The notes beneath the pieces are model-generated. The model worked only from the letters and a program-made list of their open reading frames with translations, had not been told where the DNA came from and searched no databases. Positions 1 to 6,668 of a stretch of 6,884 nt of DNA are shown here, in pieces (within the stretch, counting starts at the first letter, position 1; each line of letters begins with the position of its first letter). The position numbers were made by a program, and so were the translations under genes. Origin of the DNA: an uncultured Pseudomonadota bacterium (lineage in GTDB: Bacteria; Myxococcota_A; Polyangia; HGW-17); NCBI GenBank assembly GCA_938004375.1, contig CALKWH010000404.1:1-6884 (forward strand), in the 5' to 3' direction.

Positions 1-1
1 T

Positions 2-1030
2 GAGAGAAGGGATCGACTCGACGGGAATGAGCGAACGGCTCGAAAGCGGGCCGACCAGGCGCAGCGCAACGGCGACGACGAGCGTCGGTATCTCTACTCC
101 CAGATGCTCTCCCTGATGGGCCATTGCACGCCCGAGGAGCAGGAGTGGCTTTCCTCCCAGGCGGGCCGCTCCGGCCGCGTGGCCATGGACTACGCCAACC
201 GCCTCGAGGACGCCGACCGCCTCGAGCTTGAGACCGTGGCCACCTCGACCCCACTGGTCACCGTGTTCGACACCCTGTGGGAGGCCGCCCCCGCTGTGTT
301 CGGCAGCGACCTCAACGCCCTGGGCCTCTCCCAGCAGGACCGCGTGTCCCCTGTGGACAAGAGCGACGTCGCCACCATCTACCAGGAGCTGGCCCGCGTG
401 CTCGGCGCCCGCTCGACCAGCCTCTACCTGGGCGACTCGGCCACCTACCCGGGCGTCGTCGTGGCCTGCCACGCACCCCCCATCGTCATCGTGGGCCGCG
501 ACTCGCTCACCGAGCTGCCGGTCACCCTGCGCTTCTACCTGGCCCGCGCCATGGAGCTCGCGTGCCCGAAGTTCATCTTCGCCGCCGGGCTCTATCCCGA
601 GGACTTCTCACGGCTGCTGGCCGCCCTCACCCGTGCCTTCCACCCGAAGTACGCGCGGCACCAGTTCAAGACCCTGGACCCGGTGGACGAGCGCGCCCAG
701 GAGCTCAAGAAGATCCTGCCCTACCGAGTGAGCAAGACCATCGTCGAGTTCTTCACCGAGCACCCGAACCTGGCGTTCGACTCCGGCTCCTGGCGCAAGG
801 CCGTATGGATGGCGGGCAACCGCGCCGGCCTGCTGCTCACGGGCGACCTCCCCGAGGCCCTGCGCCTGGTGCTCTTCGAGGAGACCCAGCAGGTCCTCCC
901 GCCGGCCTTCACCGAGGCCGAACTGGCCGACCTGGTCGCGAAGAACCCCGTGCTGCAGGATTTGTTCTCCTTCTACGTCAGCCCCTTGCACGTCCGGCTC
1001 CGCCGCCAACTGGGCCTGGCGCTCCAGTAG
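2..1030 (+). CDS. C-terminal part of a large hypothetical protein (myxobacterial TPR-protein-type C-terminal domain), 5' end outside window
   Basis: The frame is open from the left edge to the TAG at 1028-1030, giving 342 visible residues. An ATG at 104 exists but has no ribosome binding site before it, and the frame runs on upstream, so I treat this as the end of a longer protein. The visible part starts with a charged stretch (residues 1-33), then a helical segment containing GDDERRYLY and CTPEEQEWL. A globular domain follows, with a hydrophobic strand PIVIVGRDSL (about 160-169), a helix LRFYLARAMELA (176-187), AFHPKYARH (212-220) and WRKAVWMAGNRAG (264-276). From memory, this layout resembles the conserved C-terminal region of uncharacterised myxobacterial/deltaproteobacterial proteins that carry TPR repeats upstream; no TPR unit is visible here. 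There is no HExxH or other catalytic motif, no signal peptide and no membrane segment. The function is unknown. Its stop lies 4 bases before the M20D gene, so the two are probably co-transcribed. Confidence 0.8.
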   Translation, partial: ERRDRLDGNERTARKRADQAQRNGDDERRYLYSQMLSLMGHCTPEEQEWLSSQAGRSGRVAMDYANRLEDADRLELETVATSTPLVTVFDTLWEAAPAVFGSDLNALGLSQQDRVSPVDKSDVATIYQELARVLGARSTSLYLGDSATYPGVVVACHAPPIVIVGRDSLTELPVTLRFYLARAMELACPKFIFAAGLYPEDFSRLLAALTRAFHPKYARHQFKTLDPVDERAQELKKILPYRVSKTIVEFFTEHPNLAFDSGSWRKAVWMAGNRAGLLLTGDLPEALRLVLFEETQQVLPPAFTEAELADLVAKNPVLQDLFSFYVSPLHVRLRRQLGLALQ

Positions 1031-1034
1031 CCCC

Positions 1035-2198
1035 ATGCACCCCGAGGTCTCCGCCGTCCTCGAGCGCGTCGTGACCGACCGCCGCGCGCTCCACCGCATC
1101 CCCGAGCCCGCCCGGGAGGAACGCCTCACCGCCGCGTACCTGGCCGCCACCCTGCACGAGCTAGGCCTATCGCCGCGCTTGAACATCGGCGGTCATGGCC
1201 TCGTGTGCGACCTCACGCCCCTGGAACCCGAAGCCGGCGGGCAACGGGTCGCCTTGCGGGCCGACATGGACGGAATCCGGGTCGAGGAGCGCACCGGCCT
1301 GCCGTTTTCGTCCGTCCACACCGGGCTCATGCACGCCTGCGGCCACGACGGCCACCTGGCCATGCTCCTGGGTGCCGCCCGTATCTTCGCCGCGCACCCC
1401 CCGAGACGCCTGCGGCTGCGCCTGCTCTTCCAGCCCGCCGAGGAGCAGTTCGGCGGGGCCCGGGACCTCATCGCCGACGGTGCCCTCGACGGCGTAAACC
1501 GCGTCTTCGGCGCCCACCTGTGGAGCTGGCTCCCCACCGGCACCGTGGCCGCCTGCCCCGGCCCCATGATGGCCCAGACCGAGCGCTTCACCGTCGACGT
1601 CACCGCCCGCGGCGGGCACGCCGCCCTGCCCCGGGGCACCGGGGACGCCCTCGTCACCGCCGCCCACCTGGTCACCGCGCTGCAGACCGCGGTGAGCCGC
1701 GGCGTGAACCCCCCCGCCGAGCCCGCCGTGTGCACCGTGGGCGAGCTCCACGCGGGGACCGCGCCCAACGTCATCGCCGCGACGGCCCAGCTCAAGGGCA
1801 CCCTGCGCGCGCTCACCCCCGAGGTCATGGAGACCCTGCGCGGCCACGTCCGGCGCATCGCCGCGGGCGTCGCTGCCGCCAACGATGCCGAGGCCCGGGT
1901 GACCTTCACCGGCGGCTACCCCGCCCTGGTCAACCACGTGGCCGAGCACGCCCTCGTGGCCGCCGCCGCAGCTGGGGTCGCCACCTTCGCCCCCGCCGTA
2001 CCCGTCATGGCCGGCGAGGACTTCTCGTACTACCTGCAGCAAATCCCCGGTTGCTTTTTCTTTGTGGGGGCCGGCGATCCTGCCGTCCCCGTCGAGCGCC
2101 GCGCCCACCACCACGAGCCCGGCTTCGACCTCGACGAGCGTGCCCTGGCCGTGGGAGTGTCCATGTGGCACGCCCTGGTGCGCGCGCTGGACGGGTGA
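1035..2198 (+). CDS. M20D-family zinc metallopeptidase/amidohydrolase (N-acyl-amino-acid hydrolase type)
   Basis: This complete 387-residue protein has the usual length for M20D amidohydrolases, the family of hippurate hydrolase, N-acetyl-diaminopimelate deacetylase and IAA-amino-acid hydrolases. These enzymes cleave the amide bond between an acyl group and an amino acid using a two-metal site. The N-terminal RRALHRIPEP (16-25) is the family's opening motif. ADMD (76-79), HACGHDGH (100-107; ligands Cys102 and His104), QPAEE (133-137; Glu136/Glu137), GAHLW (159-163; His161) and the late HHHEPGF (His360 by alignment to HxPxF) supply the metal and catalytic residues. GGHAALP (193-199) belongs to the inserted dimerisation domain, and GEDFSYYL (327-334) is the conserved C-terminal segment. 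No signal peptide is present, so it should be cytoplasmic. The ATG lies 4 bases after the upstream stop without a clear Shine-Dalgarno, suggesting translational coupling. Substrate cannot be told from sequence; the neighbours give no biosynthetic context. Confidence 0.93.
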   Translation: MHPEVSAVLERVVTDRRALHRIPEPAREERLTAAYLAATLHELGLSPRLNIGGHGLVCDLTPLEPEAGGQRVALRADMDGIRVEERTGLPFSSVHTGLMHACGHDGHLAMLLGAARIFAAHPPRRLRLRLLFQPAEEQFGGARDLIADGALDGVNRVFGAHLWSWLPTGTVAACPGPMMAQTERFTVDVTARGGHAALPRGTGDALVTAAHLVTALQTAVSRGVNPPAEPAVCTVGELHAGTAPNVIAATAQLKGTLRALTPEVMETLRGHVRRIAAGVAAANDAEARVTFTGGYPALVNHVAEHALVAAAAAGVATFAPAVPVMAGEDFSYYLQQIPGCFFFVGAGDPAVPVERRAHHHEPGFDLDERALAVGVSMWHALVRALDG

Positions 2199-2207
2199 GT
2201 TCCGAAG
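2199..2207. other. Nine-base convergent junction between two transcription units
   Basis: The + strand M20D gene stops at 2198 (TGA) and the - strand antiporter gene stops at 2208 (TAG, reverse strand). Nine bases separate the stops. The only symmetry is a 4-base GAAG/CTTC repeat at 2204-2214, too short for an intrinsic terminator, and there is no T run on either strand. Termination of both transcripts must be factor-dependent, or occur inside the opposing gene. Confidence 0.7.
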
Positions 2208-4592
2208 CTACTTCCGCGTCTCGGCGATGGCGTAGACCTTCTCGCGCAGATCCGGGCGGGCGGCGAACAGCGCCTCCACCGCCTCGCGCTCGAGGACCAG
2301 GCACTCGGACTCGTGGACGGCGGTCACCGTGGCGTTGCGCGGGAGGTTGAACAAGAGCGCCCGCTCGCCGAAGAAGTCCCCGGGGAACAGGCGGGCGACG
2401 CCCTGGATGTGTGCGCCGGTCACCTCGAGGAGACCGGCGGTGAGCACGTAGAGCCCCTCACCGGCCTCGCCCTCGCGAACGATCTCTTCGCCGGGGCCAA
2501 AAACCGCCGAGCGAGCGGCGCCGGCCAAACCCCGCAGCTCGCCGCGGGTGAGGGTGGCGAAGACGGGGACCGCCCGGAGCCGGTCGCCCAGACTGGGCCG
2601 CAACAGGCGCCGGGAGACCGCCAGCAGACGCTCCCGGGCCGCTTCGATGCGCGCCTGGGCCCGGGTGGCCACCGCCGGGTTCAGCACGCGGCTCGCGTGG
2701 AGCTGGTCGACCAGATGGGCGGCGCCCTCGGAGACGACGTTGGCGATGTAGTAGCTCTGGATCGCCGAGCCCAGGCGCGGGTACACGCGGTACAGTTGGT
2801 CGAGCCGGTCGTGGATCTCCCGGATCCAGTGCGAGAGCAGGTCGCGCAGCGCGGACGCCTCGGTCTGGTCCAGCACGTCCTCGAGGACGACTACGCGCAC
2901 CAGGTGGACCTCGAGGATGAGCCCCAGGCGCGAGGCCATGGCCGCAGACCGGCTCAGACTCAGGGCCTCGACCACGCGCTCGATCCAGCCGAAACGGACC
3001 GCCTCGCAGGGCTGCGCCCGCAGCGCGTCGAGGCCGCCCTCGCGGTACACCTCGAACCGCTCCCGCACGCCCCGGGTCAGCGAGGCGTAGGCGCGCCGGC
3101 TGACGCACCCGTGCTCGAGGAGCTCCTCGTACAGCGCCTTCTCTTCGAAGAGCATACCCTTGACGGCGAAGCGCTCGTCCTGCACGGCCGCTTCGGGCAC
3201 GCCGGGGCCGGCGGCGGGGGGCACGTCGACCACCTCGTGGAACAGGCGCCGGCGGGCGGCGACCACCGAGGCCGAGAGCAGCCCGGCGGCCACCAGCCGG
3301 TCCATGGCGCGGAACACGCGCTGCTCGAGGTGCTCCATGGTCCGGTCCAGGAAGGCGTGATCCCCCGGGCGCAACCGGTCCAGGCCGAAGCGGGCCAGAA
3401 AGGGCTTCATGGTCAGGGCGTTGAGAAACAGCGTCGAGAGCACCACGGCCGTGGCCAGGGTGAGGAAGGTCTGCTTGTGGGGGAAGTCCGCCGGAAGCAG
3501 CAGCACCAGCGCCAGCGCCAGGCCGCCGCGCAGGCCGCCCCAGACCAGCACCGCCTGCGTGGCGCCGTCGATGGGCTCGCAGCAACGCAGCCGGTTGAGC
3601 GGCCAGAGCGAGGCGGCCACAGAGGCCGCACGGGCCGCGTACACAAGCACCATAGTGGGCAGCACCAGGGCAAGGGCCGGGAGGATGGTGTCGGGGTGCA
3701 CCGTGATCCCCACGCCGAAGAAAACGACGATGTTGGCGGAAAGGGCCAGGAACTCCCAGATGAAGTGCATGCCGTAGAGCGCTTCGCGGGAGAACTCGAG
3801 CCGGGCGCGGGAACCCAGGTAGAGCCCGACGATCATGGTGGAGATGACGCCGCTGACGTGGAAGTGGTGGTCCGCGACGATGAAGCTCAGGTACGCCGCG
3901 GCCACGGTGAGCCCCAGTTGGGCGCTGGAGGTGCGGGCGGTGAAGCGAAGAAGTATGCTGGTGATCAGGCTGACGCCCAGCCCGACGGCCACGCCCCCGC
4001 ACACGACCTTCAGGAACTGGGCCGCCGCGTACGGCAGCAGGGCGCCTTCGGGGGGCGAGAGCGTTAGCGCCAGCATGAGGTTGAACAGCACGATGGCGGT
4101 GCCGTCGTTGAGCAGGCTCTCTCCCTCGATGAGCACGTTGATCCGCTTGGGCACACCCAGATCCTTGCACAGGGCGACCACGGCGACGGGGTCGGTGGCC
4201 GAGATCAGCACGCCGAAGGTGAGGCTGGGCAAAAGCGGCAGCGCCAGCAGGAAGTACAGACCCCACCCCACCACCAGGGCCGACAGCACAAGACCGAACA
4301 CGGCCATCACGGTGACCGGCACCAGGTCGCGGCGCAGGTCGCCGAAATCGAGGTTGTAGGCGGACTCGAAGATCAGGGGCGGCAGGAGCACGTGGAGGAT
4401 GATGCCCGGGAACAGGTCCGCCGCGGCGTCGGCGCCGGCCCAGCCCCAGTAAGTGAGCAGCGCACCCGCGAGGATGCCGAAGATGACCAGGGCCACGCTG
4501 TGGGGCAGCCGCACCAGGCTGGCGAGGCGGGTGAACACGAAGCCGGAGCCGAGCAGCGCGATGACGAGCAGGACCACTTCGACGATGGGCAT
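2208..4592 (-). CDS. CPA1-family Na+/H+ antiporter with long cytoplasmic tail and C-terminal cyclic-nucleotide-binding domain
   Basis: Predicted inner-membrane cation/proton antiporter of 794 residues. Residues 2 to about 400 form a run of roughly 11-13 hydrophobic segments with CPA1 signatures: LLPPLIFESAYN (69-80), ISATDPVAVVAL (130-141, with Asp134 of the ion-binding site), EGESLLNDGTAIVLF (156-170, Asp163) and VWGGLRGGLALAL (350-362). Residues about 405-670 are a soluble, mostly helical tail. Residues about 672-785 are a CNB (CRP-like) domain with a phosphate-binding cassette PGDFFGERALLFNLPRNATV, including Gly742, Glu743 and Arg752. Simple NhaP-type antiporters are much shorter; the layout recalls plant SOS1 and sperm NHE, which also have CNB-like tails. 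An in-frame GTG at 4607 would add five residues, but GGAGGG lies just before the ATG at 4592, so I prefer that start. It is the last gene of the leftward cluster. Which cation it carries (Na+, K+ or Li+) and which ligand binds are unknown. Confidence 0.93.
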   Translation of the reverse strand: MPIVEVVLLVIALLGSGFVFTRLASLVRLPHSVALVIFGILAGALLTYWGWAGADAAADLFPGIILHVLLPPLIFESAYNLDFGDLRRDLVPVTVMAVFGLVLSALVVGWGLYFLLALPLLPSLTFGVLISATDPVAVVALCKDLGVPKRINVLIEGESLLNDGTAIVLFNLMLALTLSPPEGALLPYAAAQFLKVVCGGVAVGLGVSLITSILLRFTARTSSAQLGLTVAAAYLSFIVADHHFHVSGVISTMIVGLYLGSRARLEFSREALYGMHFIWEFLALSANIVVFFGVGITVHPDTILPALALVLPTMVLVYAARAASVAASLWPLNRLRCCEPIDGATQAVLVWGGLRGGLALALVLLLPADFPHKQTFLTLATAVVLSTLFLNALTMKPFLARFGLDRLRPGDHAFLDRTMEHLEQRVFRAMDRLVAAGLLSASVVAARRRLFHEVVDVPPAAGPGVPEAAVQDERFAVKGMLFEEKALYEELLEHGCVSRRAYASLTRGVRERFEVYREGGLDALRAQPCEAVRFGWIERVVEALSLSRSAAMASRLGLILEVHLVRVVVLEDVLDQTEASALRDLLSHWIREIHDRLDQLYRVYPRLGSAIQSYYIANVVSEGAAHLVDQLHASRVLNPAVATRAQARIEAARERLLAVSRRLLRPSLGDRLRAVPVFATLTRGELRGLAGAARSAVFGPGEEIVREGEAGEGLYVLTAGLLEVTGAHIQGVARLFPGDFFGERALLFNLPRNATVTAVHESECLVLEREAVEALFAARPDLREKVYAIAETRK

Positions 4593-4595
4593 GCA

Positions 4596-4601
4596 CCCTC
4601 C
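4596..4601 (-). promoter_or_regulatory. Ribosome binding site deciding the antiporter start
   Basis: Reverse strand GGAGGG at 4601-4596, with GGAGG ending four bases before the ATG at 4592-4590. The spacing is slightly short, but the match to the anti-Shine-Dalgarno sequence is strong, and it is the clearest ribosome binding site in the window. The alternative GTG at 4607 has no comparable site. Confidence 0.6.
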
Positions 4602-4641
4602 ATCCACCGGCAGACAATCGTGGCCGGCGCTGGGCGGCCGG

Positions 4642-5589
4642 TCAGGCCAGCACCAGCAGGTAGGTCATGTAAGACGCGTAAACACCGAAGAGCAGGGCGC
4701 CCTCCATGCGCACGAGGGCCATGCCGGTGCGCATCAGCGGCCATAGCAGGGCGGTGACCCCTAGCATGACTCCCATGTCGATGTAGAACTGGGTGTTCAC
4801 GGTGGCCTCGATGGGACGGATCAGCGAGGTCACGCCCAGGATGATCAGGATGTTGAAGATGTTCGAGCCGATGATGTTGCCGATGGCCATCTCTGATCTG
4901 CCCTTGAGGGCGGCGACCAGGGAGGCGGCAAACTCGGGCAGCGAGGTGCCCACTGCGATGACCGTGAGGCCGATGACGCGCTCGCTCATGCCGAACAGCC
5001 GGGCGAAGCTTACGGCCGAGTCCACGCAGAGCTTGCCGCCGCCCATCAGTGCGGCCAGCCCCAGGGCGACCAGGCCCACGTTGCGCCACAGGCTGGGCCG
5101 GCCGGTGGCCTTGTCCGCGGGAACGGCGTCCTCGGGGACCCCGCCGGTGCGCACCAAGTACCCAGTGTAGCCGATACCCAGGGCCAGAAAGACCAGCCCC
5201 TCGGGCCAGTCCAAGCGGCCGTCGAGCATGAGCAGGAACAGCGCCAGGGAGGCGCCGGCCATCCACAGGAAGTCCCGCCCCAGAAAGTCCTCGTGGACGG
5301 TCATGGGCGCGATGAGCGCGGTGACGCCCAGGATCAGCGCGATGTTGGCGATGTTGGAGCCCAGGATGTTGCCCAGCGCGATGCCCGTGCTCCCGGACAC
5401 CGCCGAGGTCACGTTGACGGTGAGCTCGGGCATGGAGGTGCCGAAGGCCATGACCGTGAGGCCGACCACGGTCGTGGAGATCCCGATGCGCAGGGCCAGC
5501 GTGGAGCCCCCGCTCACCAGCCAGTTGGCGCCGTAGGTGAGCAGCGCGAAGCCGGCGATCATCTGGAGGGAGTGGAGCAGGAGGTCCAT
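4642..5589 (-). CDS. CaCA-family Na+/Ca2+ exchanger-like protein (YrbG type)
   Basis: Predicted inner-membrane protein of 315 residues, the usual length for prokaryotic CaCA exchangers, with about ten hydrophobic segments. The two inverted alpha repeats that define the family are both clear. Alpha-1 has GTSMPE (50-55) and GNILGSNIAN (73-82); alpha-2 has GTSLPE (214-219) and GNIIGSNIFN (237-246). Glu55 and Glu219 correspond to the paired ion-binding glutamates. A polar loop around 145-168 joins the halves. The protein would exchange Na+ (or H+) for Ca2+, probably for Ca2+ export. The ATG at 5589 opens directly into the first membrane helix. The frame stays open upstream to an ATG at 5793, but that extension is an Arg-rich non-membrane sequence lying over the FHA-GGDEF gene, so I rejected it. 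No strong Shine-Dalgarno precedes 5589; the 32-base gap from the FHA-GGDEF stop and the 49 bases before the antiporter start suggest co-transcription. The transported ion cannot be proven from sequence. Confidence 0.93.
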   Translation of the reverse strand: MDLLLHSLQMIAGFALLTYGANWLVSGGSTLALRIGISTTVVGLTVMAFGTSMPELTVNVTSAVSGSTGIALGNILGSNIANIALILGVTALIAPMTVHEDFLGRDFLWMAGASLALFLLMLDGRLDWPEGLVFLALGIGYTGYLVRTGGVPEDAVPADKATGRPSLWRNVGLVALGLAALMGGGKLCVDSAVSFARLFGMSERVIGLTVIAVGTSLPEFAASLVAALKGRSEMAIGNIIGSNIFNILIILGVTSLIRPIEATVNTQFYIDMGVMLGVTALLWPLMRTGMALVRMEGALLFGVYASYMTYLLVLA

Positions 5590-5621
5590 GGCGAGGGGTT
5601 CCGGGGTGGCGCGCCGGGATG

Positions 5622-6656
5622 TCAGTGCCTGACGCAGTTGCGGCCGGCGTTCTTGGCCTCGTAGAGCTTGGCGTCGGCACGGGAGATGAGGTCTTCGGGC
5701 CTGAGCTCGGCGAAGGGGGCGGCGAACTCCATCACGCCCAGGCTGATGGTGACCGGCATGCGGTTGCCCTCGGCCTCGAAGGGCGTGGCGCACACCGTGG
5801 CGCGGGCGCGCTCGGCGAACTCGAGGGCGCCCTCGAGGGGGGTCTCGGGCAGCACCACCGCGAACTCCTCGCCGCCGTAGCGGGCGAAGACCTCGCCCTT
5901 GCGCACGGTGGAGGCGATGCGCCGGGCGACCTCGCGCAGGACCAGGTCGCCCACCAGATGGCCGTACGTGTCGTTGAGATTCTTGAACTTGTCGATGTCG
6001 ATCATGACGAAGGACATGGACCGCTGGGAGCGCCGCGCCTTCTCGATCTCACGATCAAGAAAGTCGAGGAGGTAGCGCTTGTTGTAGGTCTCGGTGAGCG
6101 CGTCGCTGATCGTGAGCTTGTACACGTCGTCGTGGTAGGCCGCCTCGATGTCGTTGCCCGTGAGGAACTTCAGGAGCACGGTGCCGATGCGGATGCGGTC
6201 GCCGTTCACCAGCGAGCGCAGGCGCCGGATGGGGCTGTCGTTGACGTGGGTGCCGTTGGTGGAGCCGAGATCCTTGATGGTGAAGTTGCCGTTGCCGCCG
6301 TTGGCGACCTCGGCGTGACGGCGGCTCACGCTGTCGTCGTTGATGGGGAAGTTGCAGTCCGGGTGGCGCCCGATGACAATGGAGGAGTTCACGGGGACCG
6401 CGATGCGCTGCCCCAGCCCGGCGGACGGCGGATAGAGGATCAGCAGGAACCCGTCCGGGTTGGTGACCTCGGGCGTGAGCGGGGCCAGGCCCTTGAGCTT
6501 GGTCACCTTGGTGCGCTCCTCGGAGAGGTCGTCATCGTCGGGGGTGAGCGGCACCGGCAACGGCGTGAGCTTCAGCACCGGACCCAGATGCATGGTCGGC
6601 CGGGGAGGTTTCTCGGTCGGCGGCTGGGGAGGGCCCTGGTCTCGGGAGTCGGTCAT
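5622..6656 (-). CDS. FHA-GGDEF protein, predicted diguanylate cyclase
   Basis: A 344-residue soluble protein without membrane segments. Residues 1-65 are Pro/Thr/Asp-rich and probably disordered. Residues about 68-165 form an FHA domain, which binds phosphothreonine peptides, with GR (96-97), SRRHAE (111-116) and GSTNGTHVND (131-140). Residues about 175-344 form a GGDEF domain, which makes c-di-GMP from two GTP. It has metal-binding Asp220 in VMIDIDKFK, NDTYGH (228-233) and the active-site motif RYGGEEF (259-265). The GGEEF form and surrounding residues are intact, so catalysis is expected. The position of the allosteric inhibitory site reads RKGE (252-255) instead of RxxD, so product inhibition may be altered. 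The likely input is a Ser/Thr kinase. The ATG at 6656 lies 12 bases after the stop of the kinase gene; GGATGG nearby is only a weak ribosome binding site. Its 3' neighbour is the CaCA exchanger gene. FHA-GGDEF fusions are, to my knowledge, frequent in myxobacteria. Confidence 0.94.
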   Translation of the reverse strand: MTDSRDQGPPQPPTEKPPRPTMHLGPVLKLTPLPVPLTPDDDDLSEERTKVTKLKGLAPLTPEVTNPDGFLLILYPPSAGLGQRIAVPVNSSIVIGRHPDCNFPINDDSVSRRHAEVANGGNGNFTIKDLGSTNGTHVNDSPIRRLRSLVNGDRIRIGTVLLKFLTGNDIEAAYHDDVYKLTISDALTETYNKRYLLDFLDREIEKARRSQRSMSFVMIDIDKFKNLNDTYGHLVGDLVLREVARRIASTVRKGEVFARYGGEEFAVVLPETPLEGALEFAERARATVCATPFEAEGNRMPVTISLGVMEFAAPFAELRPEDLISRADAKLYEAKNAGRNCVRH

Positions 6657-6668
6657 GGGCGGTCCATC

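Noticed and set aside
1167..2171. A 334-codon - strand frame opposite the M20D gene
   Set aside because: Gly-rich, low-complexity product. The + strand frame has the complete M20D metal-binding set.
2313..4067. A 584-codon open frame on the + strand opposite the antiporter gene
   Set aside because: It is a shadow of the real gene in GC-rich DNA. The product is dominated by Gly, Gln, His, Arg and Glu without a recognisable domain, while the - strand frame carries clear CPA1 and CNB motifs.
4588..4599. Near-palindrome around GCATGC at the antiporter start, considered as an operator
   Set aside because: The symmetry is explained by the GGAGGG ribosome binding site and the ATG start; there is no second copy or promoter nearby.
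4621..4644. Imperfect hairpin (CCGGC/GCCGG core) overlapping the exchanger stop codon, considered as a terminator
   Set aside because: The stem has only five continuous pairs on the transcribed strand, followed by a mismatch, with no U run after it. In DNA this rich in GC such pairings are expected by chance.
4373..5680. A 435-codon - strand frame spanning the exchanger and the start of the antiporter
   Set aside because: It is an alternative frame of two genes with family motifs; its product is Arg/His/Gly/Pro-rich and resembles nothing.
5590..5793. N-terminal extension of the CaCA exchanger to an ATG at 5793
   Set aside because: The 68 extra residues are Arg/Gln/Pro-rich, lie over the C-terminus of the GGDEF gene in another frame, and precede a natural start at 5589 that leads directly into the first membrane helix.
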